From: Aminobacter aminovorans
GTDB taxonomy: Bacteria > Pseudomonadota > Alphaproteobacteria > Rhizobiales > Rhizobiaceae
Assembly (NCBI RefSeq): GCF_900445235.1
Contig: NZ_UFSM01000001.1
Location: forward strand, 2,743,501-2,807,500
Direction of reading: 5' to 3'
DNA length: 64,000 nt
Shown: piece after piece, positions 24,024 to 31,998 of the stretch
Layout: each line of letters begins with the position of its first letter
Numbering within the stretch: position 1 is the stretch's first letter
Made by a program: the position numbers and the translations under genes
Notes under the pieces: model-generated
Database searches by the model: none
Told to the model about the DNA's origin: nothing
What the model saw: only the letters and a program-made list of their open reading frames with translations

Positions 24024-26060
24024 ATGGTCGACGACAACGAACTCGACATGCTGCGCAACATTCCGACGCCCGCTCCAGGCAGCGGGGCCAAGGCGCGCGC
24101 GCTCGCCGCGGCGATGGCGGCCTACGATCTCGAAAAAAATCCCGCGGCCACCCAAGGAACTCAAAACACCGATCGTCTCACCCAACGAGCACGAAAGCTC
24201 TGGAGAGACATCATGCAAAAGAAGCTGATTGCAGCGCCGGCCTTTGCCGGTCTCGTTGCCCTGCCGATCGCCGGCTATGCCACATTCTACCTGATGGAGG
24301 GATCGCCATTCAATTTTGGTGCCGACCAGGAGATCGCGGAGGCTCCTTCGGCGCGCTTGAAGGACGCGCCTGATACCAAGTTGAAGAAGACCGATACAGG
24401 CACGACACCGGCTGTCGCGGCCAAGCCGTTGGCTGCTTCGCAGGCGGGTAAGGCCGAAGAGGCAAGCGCTGACGAAGCGGTCGTGATGAACGAGGCAGCG
24501 CCCGCCATGCCTGTGCCAGCGCCGCTGCAGGATGCCGCGACACAAATGAGTCGGATGTCGGCTCCGACGCTGACAACCGAGCTCCACGGTGTGATCGCGC
24601 CATCCGATGTGCCGATGCCGCTGCCGGAAAACCGCGACCGCGTCGAGGATTTCAAGACCAATCCGGTACGTTCGGCACTCGAGGATCCGGTCTCGACTTT
24701 CTCCATCGATGTCGACACGGCCTCTTACTCCTTCGCCCGCCGTTTGTTGAAGGAAGGGGTTCTGCCGCATGCCGACACTGTGCGTGTCGAGGAAATGATC
24801 AACTACTTCCCCTACGACTGGAAGGGGCCTGAAGCGATCACCACGCCGTTCAACACTACCGTCAGCGTCATGCCGACGCCGTGGAACGAGCACACCAAGC
24901 TGATGCATGTCGGCATCAAGGGCTATGATGTGCGGCCTGCCGAGCAGCCGAAAGCCAACCTGGTGTTCCTGATCGATGTGTCGGGGTCGATGGACGAGCC
25001 GGACAAGCTGCCGCTGCTGCGCTCGGCCTTCCGCCTCCTGGTCAACAAGCTCAATGCCGACGACACGGTTTCGATCGTCACCTATGCCGGCAACGCCGGC
25101 ACCGTGCTCGAACCGACCAAGGCGTCGGACCGGGAAAAGATCCTGTCGGCCATCGACACGCTGACCCCTGGTGGCTCGACTGCCGGCGAAGCGGGCATTC
25201 GCGAAGCCTATCGGCTGGCGCAAAGATCCTTCATCAAGGACGGCATCAACCGTGTGATGCTGGCGACCGACGGCGACTTCAATGTCGGCCAGACCGATGA
25301 CGACGAGCTCAAGCGGCTGATCGAGGACAAGCGCAAGTCGGGCGTGTTCCTGTCGGTGTTCGGCTTCGGCCGCGGCAATCTCAACGACCAGATGATGCAG
25401 ACCATCGCCCAGAACGGCAACGGCACGGCGGCCTATATCGACACGCTGGCCGAAGCCGAGAAGGTGCTGGTGCAGGATGCCTCCTCGACGCTGTTCCCGA
25501 TTGCCAAGGACGTCAAGATACAGGTCGAGTTCAATCCGGCTGCCGTCGCCGAATATCGGCTCATCGGCTACGAGACTCGCGCACTCAATCGCGAGGACTT
25601 CAACAACGATCGCGTCGATGCCGGCGAGATCGGCTCCGGCCATTCGGTGACGGCGATCTACGAGATCACGCCCAAGGACAGCCCGTCGCTGGCAATGGAC
25701 CCGTTGCGCTACGGCCAGGCTTCGACAGGCAATGGCGGCGTCGCCAATGCCGACGAGTATGCTTTCGTGAAGATCCGCTACAAGGCGCCTGACGGCGACG
25801 TGAGCAAGCTGATCACCACGCCGGTGACGAAGACGAACGAAGTCGCGAGCTTCGACGGCGCCGGTACCGACCAGCGTTTCTCGGTGGCGGTTGCGGCCTT
25901 CGGCCAGAAACTGCGCGACGAGGACGCGACAGCCCAGTTCGGCTTCGACCGGATCGCCGAGATCGCCTCGGCGGCGCGCGGGGCCGACCCCTATGGCTAT
26001 CGCGCCGAATTCCTGTCGCTGGTGCGGCTGGCATCGTCGCTGCAGGGCAACAAGCAATAA
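24024..26060 (+). CDS. Membrane VWA protein with anti-sigma-like N-terminus
   Basis: This 678-residue protein has a cytoplasmic N-terminal part (about residues 1-65), one membrane helix (KKLIAAPAFAGLVALPIAGYATFYLM, about 66-91), a low-complexity Ala/Pro linker, and a large exported part with a von Willebrand type A domain (VFLIDVSGSMDEPDK, MIDAS motif) and a C-terminal domain like DUF3520. This is the YfbK-type layout. Coupling to an ECF sigma gene and its single-pass topology suggest that the N-terminal part acts as anti-sigma factor. That role is inferred from position and topology. Confidence 0.8.
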   Translation: MVDDNELDMLRNIPTPAPGSGAKARALAAAMAAYDLEKNPAATQGTQNTDRLTQRARKLWRDIMQKKLIAAPAFAGLVALPIAGYATFYLMEGSPFNFGADQEIAEAPSARLKDAPDTKLKKTDTGTTPAVAAKPLAASQAGKAEEASADEAVVMNEAAPAMPVPAPLQDAATQMSRMSAPTLTTELHGVIAPSDVPMPLPENRDRVEDFKTNPVRSALEDPVSTFSIDVDTASYSFARRLLKEGVLPHADTVRVEEMINYFPYDWKGPEAITTPFNTTVSVMPTPWNEHTKLMHVGIKGYDVRPAEQPKANLVFLIDVSGSMDEPDKLPLLRSAFRLLVNKLNADDTVSIVTYAGNAGTVLEPTKASDREKILSAIDTLTPGGSTAGEAGIREAYRLAQRSFIKDGINRVMLATDGDFNVGQTDDDELKRLIEDKRKSGVFLSVFGFGRGNLNDQMMQTIAQNGNGTAAYIDTLAEAEKVLVQDASSTLFPIAKDVKIQVEFNPAAVAEYRLIGYETRALNREDFNNDRVDAGEIGSGHSVTAIYEITPKDSPSLAMDPLRYGQASTGNGGVANADEYAFVKIRYKAPDGDVSKLITTPVTKTNEVASFDGAGTDQRFSVAVAAFGQKLRDEDATAQFGFDRIAEIASAARGADPYGYRAEFLSLVRLASSLQGNKQ

Positions 26061-26085
26061 GGCAACAGGCAAGGGCAGGTGGGCC

Positions 26086-26170
26086 GGCCGGCGGAAAGGG
26101 GGTTTTCCGCCGGCCGTTCTTCATCATCTCAGGCGGCGGAAAGGGGGGCTTTCCGTCGGCCGTTCTTTTG
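26086..26170. terminator. Two tandem terminator-like hairpins
   Basis: The first hairpin pairs GGCCGGCGGAAA (26086-26097) with TTTCCGCCGGCC (26104-26115) and is followed by GTTCTT. The second pairs GGCGGAAAG (26135-26143) with CTTTCCGTC (26149-26157), ending in CGTTCTTTT. They share sequence, as if one had been duplicated, and follow the VWA gene. Confidence 0.7.
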
Positions 26171-26224
26171 TGATGTCTAGGCGTCCAGCCGAAAAACGCT
26201 GGGGTGGTGTTTCGGAGACTAGTG

Positions 26225-26671
26225 ATGGCCGACCGGCAACTGGACGAATGGGATATCGCGCATGGCGGGCTGCGCTCGCTGTCGTCGCGCGAGATCAAGG
26301 CTTTCTGGGACGGTTATCTCGCCCGCCGCAACGATCCCAGGATACGCCATGGTAGCCTCTATTCGCGCTGGCGCCATGTCGCCGACGATCTGGTGATTTC
26401 GCTCTATCTGACCAATCGCAGCGTCGGGCTGTTCGTCAGGGGCCAACGCGGCGAGGGTTATGCCACCACTGCAAACCGGCTGACCGCCTTCGAGCCCGCA
26501 TTGGGCAAGGCGCTGGGCGTCAGCCTGCGCGGCGAATACGCGCTCTGCTACCTGTTCAACCATCCGGTCGCGATGACAGATCCTGCCAACTGGCCCCAGG
26601 CTTACGAGTGGCTGGAACGGCAGGAAAAGCACTTCAGTCATGTTCTGAGCGACATGGTTGTCGGCGCCTAG
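26225..26671 (+). CDS. Conserved-looking hypothetical protein
   Basis: This 148-residue protein (MADRQLDEWDIAHGGLRSLSSREIKAFWDGYLARRND...) has Trp- and Arg-rich segments and a YALCYLFNHPVAMTDPANWPQAYEWLERQEKHF stretch. There is no signal peptide or membrane helix. Codon use looks like its neighbours. I recognise no family. Confidence 0.55.
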   Translation: MADRQLDEWDIAHGGLRSLSSREIKAFWDGYLARRNDPRIRHGSLYSRWRHVADDLVISLYLTNRSVGLFVRGQRGEGYATTANRLTAFEPALGKALGVSLRGEYALCYLFNHPVAMTDPANWPQAYEWLERQEKHFSHVLSDMVVGA

Positions 26672-26856
26672 GCGCCGGACGGAAGCGAAATTGCATGCCA
26701 GCGCCGTGGTCCTGCAAGAACATCTCGATCCAGCCGTAAGTGTCTGAAAGCAAGATGAAATCGACTATATGACGAACCGGGGACGGCGCTCCTTTCCGGT
26801 CTGTTTCTGCATGCTTTGGCGCACCGGCGCGAAAATTCCTTACGTTCTATCTTGCA

Positions 26857-26881
26857 AAAGATATATCTTTGAACAGATATA
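26857..26881. promoter_or_regulatory. Overlapping palindromes upstream of padR (YqjI-type operator)
   Basis: AAAGATATATCTTT (26857-26870) is a perfect palindrome. It overlaps a second perfect repeat, TATATCT-N6-AGATATA (26862-26881). The second resembles the operator shape I recall for E. coli YqjI. They lie 36 bases before the gene start and probably serve autoregulation. Confidence 0.7.
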
Positions 26882-26916
26882 GCGGCATGAAGCAAACATC
26901 CTGGAGAGGTACTCAC

Positions 26917-27507
26917 ATGTTCAACCACCCGAATTTCAACGACCGTTGCCGTGGAGAATGGTCCATGTCGGGCCAGAATGAAGGCGGCAGGGGCGGCGGC
27001 CGGCATGGCCGCGGCGGTCCCTTCGGCCGTCATCGTGGCGGTCCCTTCGGCGGCCGCGGCCCGCGCATGTTCGATCCCGGCGCGCTGCGCCTGGTCGTGC
27101 TCGGCCTGATTGCCGAAGAGCCGCGCCATGGCTACGACATCATCAAGGCGCTGGAGGCCAAGTTCCAGGGCGCCTACAGCCCGAGCCCGGGCGCGATCTA
27201 TCCGATGCTGCAGATGCTGGAAGAGGCGGATCTCGTCGTCTCCGTCGCCAATGGCAACAAGAAGCTCTATTCGATCACCGAAGCGGGCCAGGCCTATCTC
27301 GACGAAAACGCCGCCGAGCTGGCAAAGATCAACGGGCAGATCGAGGAGAACTCGACGCAGGTCAGTGGTGTTGCCCTCGGTGACGAGGTCAAGGCGCTGA
27401 ACTTTGCCGTGTTCAGCCGGCTGCGCAGCGGTTCGCTGACCGCAGCACAGGCCGAGAAGGCACGCGAGATCCTGAAGAAGGCGCGTCGCGACCTCGAAGA
27501 TCTGTGA
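26917..27507 (+). CDS. PadR-family regulator, YqjI-like
   Basis: This 196-residue protein has an N-terminal Gly/His/Arg-rich extension (residues about 1-50, with repeated GGP/FGRHRG-type units) before a PadR winged helix (LRLVVLGLIAEEPRHGYDIIKALEAKFQGAYSPSPGAIYPMLQMLEEADLV). The C-terminal helices serve dimerisation. The layout matches E. coli YqjI, whose His-rich extension binds nickel and relieves repression of a ferric reductase. Here the extension has fewer His residues. GGAGAGG precedes the ATG. Targets other than itself are not evident. Confidence 0.8.
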   Translation: MFNHPNFNDRCRGEWSMSGQNEGGRGGGRHGRGGPFGRHRGGPFGGRGPRMFDPGALRLVVLGLIAEEPRHGYDIIKALEAKFQGAYSPSPGAIYPMLQMLEEADLVVSVANGNKKLYSITEAGQAYLDENAAELAKINGQIEENSTQVSGVALGDEVKALNFAVFSRLRSGSLTAAQAEKAREILKKARRDLEDL

Positions 27508-27531
27508 TTCCCCGAGGCCTTGAAACGTCTG

Positions 27532-27560
27532 AAGCTCCCGCCGCAAGGCGGGAGCTTTTT
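27532..27560 (+). terminator. Strong terminator after padR
   Basis: AAGCTCCCGCC (27532-27542), a GCAA loop and GGCGGGAGCTT (27547-27557) form an 11-bp perfect stem ending in a T-run. Confidence 0.85.
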
Positions 27561-27695
27561 CTGTGCAAAACCCTGCAAATGGCCAGGTTTGTGGGCCGTT
27601 TCCGACAATTTGAATCAAAGGCCGACCCGCCCCGGAACCCGATCGCAACGATCCCCGGCTAATACAGCTGCGGGTGAACAAGGGGTGATTTGAGA

Positions 27696-28094
27696 ATGCT
27701 GGTTGGACGTGTGATGGTGGGTGCGGTTTCAATTTCTCGCACCGCCGATGCCTTGACGATGCCGACCCGGCCAGAAGCTGCCAACCGCAATAGTGAAGTC
27801 GTGGCGGATGCCGCGGCGCCGGCGCCCGCCACCAGCAGCCACATCTACGTACCCGCCAAGCCTGTCCAGCAGGCACAGCACATCGTTGCCCAGGGTTCCT
27901 CGCGCGCACGCATGAGCGATGTCGACGACGCACACCGCACGGCATGGTCGGCGCTCAACAATGAGCGCTTCCGGCTGGCGATGGAGAAGTTGGGCGATGT
28001 GCGCACATCGGACGCGGTGATGATGATGCGCCCGGTCGAAGGCGCGGGCACCGACATCAGGTCGGCACTCGCGCGCTACGAAGAAAACAGCTGA
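27696..28094 (+). CDS. Hypothetical protein
   Basis: This 132-residue protein (MLVGRVMVGAVSISRTADALTMPTRPEAANRNSEVV...) has an Ala/Pro/Val-rich middle and a more conserved-looking second half (MSDVDDAHRTAWSALNNERFRLAMEKLGDVRTSDAVMMMRPVEGAG). No signal peptide is clear. AAGGGG lies 9-10 bases before the ATG; a TTG six bases upstream is an alternative. No family recognised. It is convergent with the following methyltransferase gene, with 12 bases between. Confidence 0.45.
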   Translation: MLVGRVMVGAVSISRTADALTMPTRPEAANRNSEVVADAAAPAPATSSHIYVPAKPVQQAQHIVAQGSSRARMSDVDDAHRTAWSALNNERFRLAMEKLGDVRTSDAVMMMRPVEGAGTDIRSALARYEENS

Positions 28095-28106
28095 CGGGCA
28101 GCGGTC

Positions 28107-29138
28107 CTAGCAGCGGCGACGGCGTTCGCGGCGGCCTTCACCGGTTTCGGCGGTGTTCGGCGCAGCAAGCTTGTTGCGCATCGGGCCGATGCGCTCGACG
28201 ATCGCCTCGACGGTCGGACGCACGTCCTTCTTGTGGGCGTCGAGCGCCTTGCGCATGGCGGCCAGATGCTCGAACGAGGTGCCGCAGCAGCCGCCGATGA
28301 TCTTCGCGCCGCCGTCGACAGCGAGCCGGACATAGTCGGACATCAGTTCCGGCGTGCCCGAATAATGGATCTCGGTGCCGCGGAATTCCGGAATGCCGCA
28401 ATTGCCCTTGATGATGATGGTCGCATCCGGCCTGGCGTCGCTCATGTCGAGCAGCGAGGCCAGGATGTCGGAAGCGCCGACACCGCAATTGGCACCGACG
28501 CCGAGCGGCGTCTCGGCAAGGCCGTCGACGACGCCGTGGATGTCCTTGGGCAGCAGGCCCATCATGGTGCGGCCGGCGGTGTCGAACGAGCCGGTATAGG
28601 TGTAGGGCAGGCCGACGCGGATGGCAGCTTCCGCTGCCGCACGGATTTCGTCCGGCGCGGACATCGTTTCGATCCATGCGACCTCGGCGCCGCCGGCCTT
28701 GAGGCCTTCGATCTGTTCGGCGAAGGCATCTACCGCCTCGTCATAGGTCATGGCGCCGAGCGGAACCAGAAGCTCGCCGGTCGGGCCGACGGAGCCGGCG
28801 ACGACAACCTTGCGGCCGGCCTTGTCGGCAACGGCCCGGGCGATTTCGGCGGCCCGCTTGTTGAGTTCGTGCACGCGATCCTGGGCGTGATGCAGCTTGA
28901 GCCGGTGACGGGTGCCGCCAAACGAGTTGGTGAGGATGATGTCGGCGCCGGCCTCGACGAATTTCCGGTGCAGCGTCGAAATTTTCTCGGGCGCGCTTTC
29001 ATTCCACAGTTCGGGGGCTTCGCCGGCTTCGAGGCCCATGGCAAACAGGTTTGTGCCGGTCGCGCCATCGGCGAGCAGCACGCCCTTTTCGGCCAGCAGG
29101 GCATCGATCGGATTGGTCGTCATCGCAGCGACTTTCAT
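28107..29138 (-). CDS. bmt: Betaine/homocysteine-type S-methyltransferase
   Basis: This 343-residue protein is a homocysteine-binding TIM-barrel methyltransferase with the three zinc-ligand cysteines of the family: Cys218 (VGANCGVG) and Cys284-Cys285 (IGGCCGTSFEH). A rhizobial relative is known to transfer a methyl group from glycine betaine to homocysteine. It ends in an Arg-rich tail (EGRRERRRRC). A 22-bp palindrome almost identical to that before the corrinoid methyltransferase lies upstream. In context it could accept methyl from a betaine or from the corrinoid pathway. The ATG at 29120 is an alternative start. Confidence 0.8.
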   Translation of the reverse strand: MKVAAMTTNPIDALLAEKGVLLADGATGTNLFAMGLEAGEAPELWNESAPEKISTLHRKFVEAGADIILTNSFGGTRHRLKLHHAQDRVHELNKRAAEIARAVADKAGRKVVVAGSVGPTGELLVPLGAMTYDEAVDAFAEQIEGLKAGGAEVAWIETMSAPDEIRAAAEAAIRVGLPYTYTGSFDTAGRTMMGLLPKDIHGVVDGLAETPLGVGANCGVGASDILASLLDMSDARPDATIIIKGNCGIPEFRGTEIHYSGTPELMSDYVRLAVDGGAKIIGGCCGTSFEHLAAMRKALDAHKKDVRPTVEAIVERIGPMRNKLAAPNTAETGEGRRERRRRC

Positions 29139-29156
29139 ATCAGGAGACTGGATAAG

Positions 29157-29178
29157 GATATAAAGAAGTCTTTATGTC
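29157..29178. promoter_or_regulatory. 22-bp operator-like palindrome (site 2)
   Basis: GATATAAAGA (29157-29166), spacer AG, TCTTTATGTC (29169-29178): same arms and spacing as site 1 at 9253-9274, with one mismatch in the right arm. It lies 19 bases before the methyltransferase start, in the gap after the DUF1989 gene. Confidence 0.7.
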
Positions 29179-29181
29179 CAG

Positions 29182-29799
29182 TCAACGCGTTTGCATGGCC
29201 GGCCATGCTGCCGGCGTCACCTCGACCGCGATCTCGGTGCAGACGCCGCCATTGGTCGGATAATGATCGACCGAGCAGGCGGTGACGACGAGCAGCAGGT
29301 CGCATTCGGCGCGCAAAGCGACGTAGCCGCCGGGCGGATTGATCGAGGCGAAGACGTCGATGCTGCCATCGGGCTGCGGCAGCGAGTTCTGGAACAGGTC
29401 GACCGGGTCCGGCGTGAAGGGCAAGGCGAGCCCTTCCGAGGCAAGTGCCTGGTGCAGATTGTCTTGGCAACTGGGATGCTCGTCGAAGCCCGCGCGGACA
29501 TAGAGGGCGTGGTTGCAGGCGGGGTAGAGCATGTCGTGCGGACCGGGCGAGGCGTCTTCTACCAGGGTCAGCAGTTTGTTTCCTGTCGTGCCGTAGAAGT
29601 ATTCGCCTGTCTTCGGAAACAGCCGCTCGCCGATATCGCGGGTGTTGGAGGTGCTGAGCCAGTCCTTCATGTCAGGCGTGAACGCCCAGAGGTCGGCGAC
29701 CTGCTGGCCCTTGATGTCGATGATGCGGACCAAGTCCCCGCTGGAGACGCGGATGGAACGGCCCGACTGGGCAGGTATGACGATACGCTGATATGGCAT
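29182..29799 (-). CDS. DUF1989 (urea carboxylase-associated type) protein
   Basis: This 205-residue protein starts MPYQRIVIPAQSGRSIRVSSGDLVRIIDIKGQQVADLWAF and contains PHDMLYPACNHALYVRAGFDEHPSCQDNLHQALASEGL, with the Cys and His residues of the DUF1989 family, and PPGGYVALRAECDLLLVVTACS. Some relatives sit by urea carboxylase genes. No such genes are here. It precedes the S-methyltransferase on the same strand, though the palindrome between them suggests separate promoters. Confidence 0.8.
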   Translation of the reverse strand: MPYQRIVIPAQSGRSIRVSSGDLVRIIDIKGQQVADLWAFTPDMKDWLSTSNTRDIGERLFPKTGEYFYGTTGNKLLTLVEDASPGPHDMLYPACNHALYVRAGFDEHPSCQDNLHQALASEGLALPFTPDPVDLFQNSLPQPDGSIDVFASINPPGGYVALRAECDLLLVVTACSVDHYPTNGGVCTEIAVEVTPAAWPAMQTR

Positions 29800-29864
29800 G
29801 GGTTTCCTCGGGGATCGCGGCGCACGCTGCCGTATCGTGGCGGCAAATTCAACCAGAGCGCCAG

Positions 29865-30722
29865 TCAACCCCAAGTGGCCGGGAACGACGCCACCGCCAG
29901 CCGTCGCGCGAAGGCCGCAGTTTCGTGGGCGTTGATGTCGGCGGCGCGGATCAGATTGTCGAAATGGCGGGTCAGCGTCCTGATCGGTTCGGTGGCGTAG
30001 AGCACAAGGTACATGTCTCCGACATAGATCGCCGCGCGGGAATGGCCGAAGATCGTATAAGGCACGGAATAGCGCATGCGGCCGTCATAGAGGAACAGCC
30101 GGAATGTCGGATAGAGATCGTCGAGAAGGTCGGCCATGTGGCGGAGCTGCTGCTTGCGGTCCTTGTCTGGAAAACCCGACCAGACGCCAAGCCCGCGCGC
30201 AAAAATCTCGAGCGTGTGGCGCGGCATGCAGACTTCCATGTCGGTTTCGGGCCGACGGTTGTAATCGATACGATACTGCGTCTCGCCGGCCTGGCTCTCG
30301 CGGCTTTTGTTGGAGATGCCGGCCTCGTAGTCGATGAGCGTTTCGGTGCGCAGCAGGTCGGGAATGCCGGCGGGCACGTAGCGGATCTTGGTGCCGGCGG
30401 CCTCGGCATGCCATTTGGCGATCAGCGTGCGTTCGAAACCGCCAGATGCCTCCTCGATCTCGAGGCTTTCGCGGATTTCACCGGTGACCCCTTCGTCCTG
30501 GCTGAGGCCAAGCAGCCAGTCGAGCGAAACCTTGTGAGCGGATGCGATTGTCAGCAGGGTTTCGGCGCGCGGCAGCCTTATCGTTGCCCCCGAGAGCAGC
30601 TGCGACAGCGCCGAGCGGTCGATGCCGACCGATGTGGCAAAGGCCGACTGATTGAGGCCGGAGCGTTGGACCAACGCCTTGAGGCGCTCGCGGAAAACTT
30701 CGGATAGATCGCGTTTGTCCAT
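29865..30722 (-). CDS. XRE-family regulator
   Basis: This 285-residue protein has an N-terminal helix-turn-helix (LKALVQRSGLNQSAFATSVGIDRSALSQLLSGATIRLPRAETLLTIASAHKVSLDWLLGL, about residues 14-72) and a long C-terminal domain with no recognised motif (YRIDYNRRPETDMEVCMPRHTLEIF). It is divergent from the desaturase gene, with nested palindromes in the 218-base gap, so it may control that gene and itself. The role of the C-terminal domain is unknown. Confidence 0.8.
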   Translation of the reverse strand: MDKRDLSEVFRERLKALVQRSGLNQSAFATSVGIDRSALSQLLSGATIRLPRAETLLTIASAHKVSLDWLLGLSQDEGVTGEIRESLEIEEASGGFERTLIAKWHAEAAGTKIRYVPAGIPDLLRTETLIDYEAGISNKSRESQAGETQYRIDYNRRPETDMEVCMPRHTLEIFARGLGVWSGFPDKDRKQQLRHMADLLDDLYPTFRLFLYDGRMRYSVPYTIFGHSRAAIYVGDMYLVLYATEPIRTLTRHFDNLIRAADINAHETAAFARRLAVASFPATWG

Positions 30723-30794
30723 GGCCTGCCCAAGGTGGAATGGTTTTGCGGAACGCAGGCAAGGTGCCAGCGAAAAATAGATTCATCTTCCAGT

Positions 30795-30843
30795 TTGTTT
30801 ACTAAGTGTAACACTTGCGGCTTAAGCAGCGCAATGTAAACAA
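30795..30843. promoter_or_regulatory. Nested palindromes between XRE and desaturase genes
   Basis: TTGTTTAC (30795-30802) and GTAAACAA (30836-30843) are perfect inverted repeats 33 bases apart. Between them AAGTGT-A-ACACTT (30804-30816) is a perfect 13-base palindrome. This fits binding by a dimeric regulator such as the XRE protein. Confidence 0.6.
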
Positions 30844-30940
30844 TCTGTGCGCATTGTCTCGTTGCAGAAACGCAAGCCTACTGACAGCATTATGTCAGGA
30901 ATCATCGAGTTCCAGGCATCCAAGGACAGCAGGCAGCAGC

Positions 30941-31951
30941 ATGGCTAACAGGGGAAACAAACGCGGCACGACCACCAGGGTCGAATGGCCGACGGTGTTT
31001 CTGATCGCTGCCTGCTACGGTGCCTGGCTGGTGGCGGGCCTGCTGGTGTGGCCCAGCTATCCGGTTGCTGCGCTGGTGCTGATGGTGCTGACGGTGGCGT
31101 TGCAATCGTCGCTGGTGCATGAGGTGCTGCACGGCCACCCAACCCGCAACGCGCGCATCAACGAAGCGCTGGTTTCTCTGCCCATTGGTCTGCTTTGGCC
31201 CTACCGTCGTTTCAAAACCATTCACCTGCGCCACCACGCCGACGAGAAGCTGACCGACCCGTTCGACGATCCCGAGAGCTACTACCGCGCGCTCTGGCAG
31301 CACGATGACCTGCCCGAGGCGATGAAGCTGGTGCTCAGGATCAACAACACCATGGCCGGTCGTTTCGTGCTCGGGCCGCTGCTGTCCTGCATCGGCTTTG
31401 TCATTGACGATGCCAAAGCGATCGCCGGCGGCGACAAGGCTGTCCGCACTGCCTGGCTGCTGCACGCGGCAGGGCTGGCCATCGTCCTGCCGGTCATCCA
31501 GTTCGGCTTCAGCCTGCCGCTCTGGCTCTACATTCTGGTGCCGGTCTGGCTCGGCCATTCGTTGATCTCGATCCGCACCTTTGCCGAGCATCAATGGTCG
31601 GAGCATCCGGAAGGGCGCACCGTCATCGTCGAACGTTCGCCGCTTTCGATCCTGTTCCTCAACAACAACCTGCATTTCGTTCACCACAAGAGCCCGACCG
31701 TCGCCTGGTACAAGCTGCCGGAACTGTTCCGCGCTCGCCGCGAAGAGTGGCTCCGGATGAACAAGGGTTATGCCTATCCGAACTATTTCGCGCTGGTCAA
31801 AGCCTATGCCTTCCGTGCCAAGGAACCGGTGTGCCACCCAGCACTACGCCGCGCGCCCGAGCCGGGCCGGGCGTTCGTGCCGCGCGTCAGGGCGCGCAAC
31901 GTCAATGGGCTGGGCACAGCACCTGTGCCTGCTGAGCCGCCGAAGGAATGA
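30941..31951 (+). CDS. Membrane fatty acid desaturase
   Basis: This 336-residue protein has membrane segments (VFLIAACYGAWLVAGLLVW; AALVLMVLTVALQSSLVH; IVLPVIQFGFSLPLWLYILVPVW) and the three His boxes of a di-iron desaturase: HEVLH (60-64), HLRHH (95-99) and HFVHH near residue 245. It probably desaturates or hydroxylates a lipid chain. The ATG at 30941 is chosen because the frame upstream shows no membrane or conserved sequence. Divergent from the XRE regulator. Confidence 0.85.
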   Translation: MANRGNKRGTTTRVEWPTVFLIAACYGAWLVAGLLVWPSYPVAALVLMVLTVALQSSLVHEVLHGHPTRNARINEALVSLPIGLLWPYRRFKTIHLRHHADEKLTDPFDDPESYYRALWQHDDLPEAMKLVLRINNTMAGRFVLGPLLSCIGFVIDDAKAIAGGDKAVRTAWLLHAAGLAIVLPVIQFGFSLPLWLYILVPVWLGHSLISIRTFAEHQWSEHPEGRTVIVERSPLSILFLNNNLHFVHHKSPTVAWYKLPELFRARREEWLRMNKGYAYPNYFALVKAYAFRAKEPVCHPALRRAPEPGRAFVPRVRARNVNGLGTAPVPAEPPKE

Positions 31952-31998
31952 TCCTTTCAGACCTTGCCAATTCCCGCGTTCGAGCCTGAAATGATGCA

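Noticed and set aside
23892..26072. Minus-strand frame of 726 codons over the VWA gene
   Set aside because: Antisense shadow of GC-rich code; no motif or ribosome-binding site.
26857..26870. Third copy of the 22-bp C1 palindrome before padR
   Set aside because: AAAGATATATCTTT differs in centre and arms, lies before a PadR gene, and overlaps a YqjI-type repeat.
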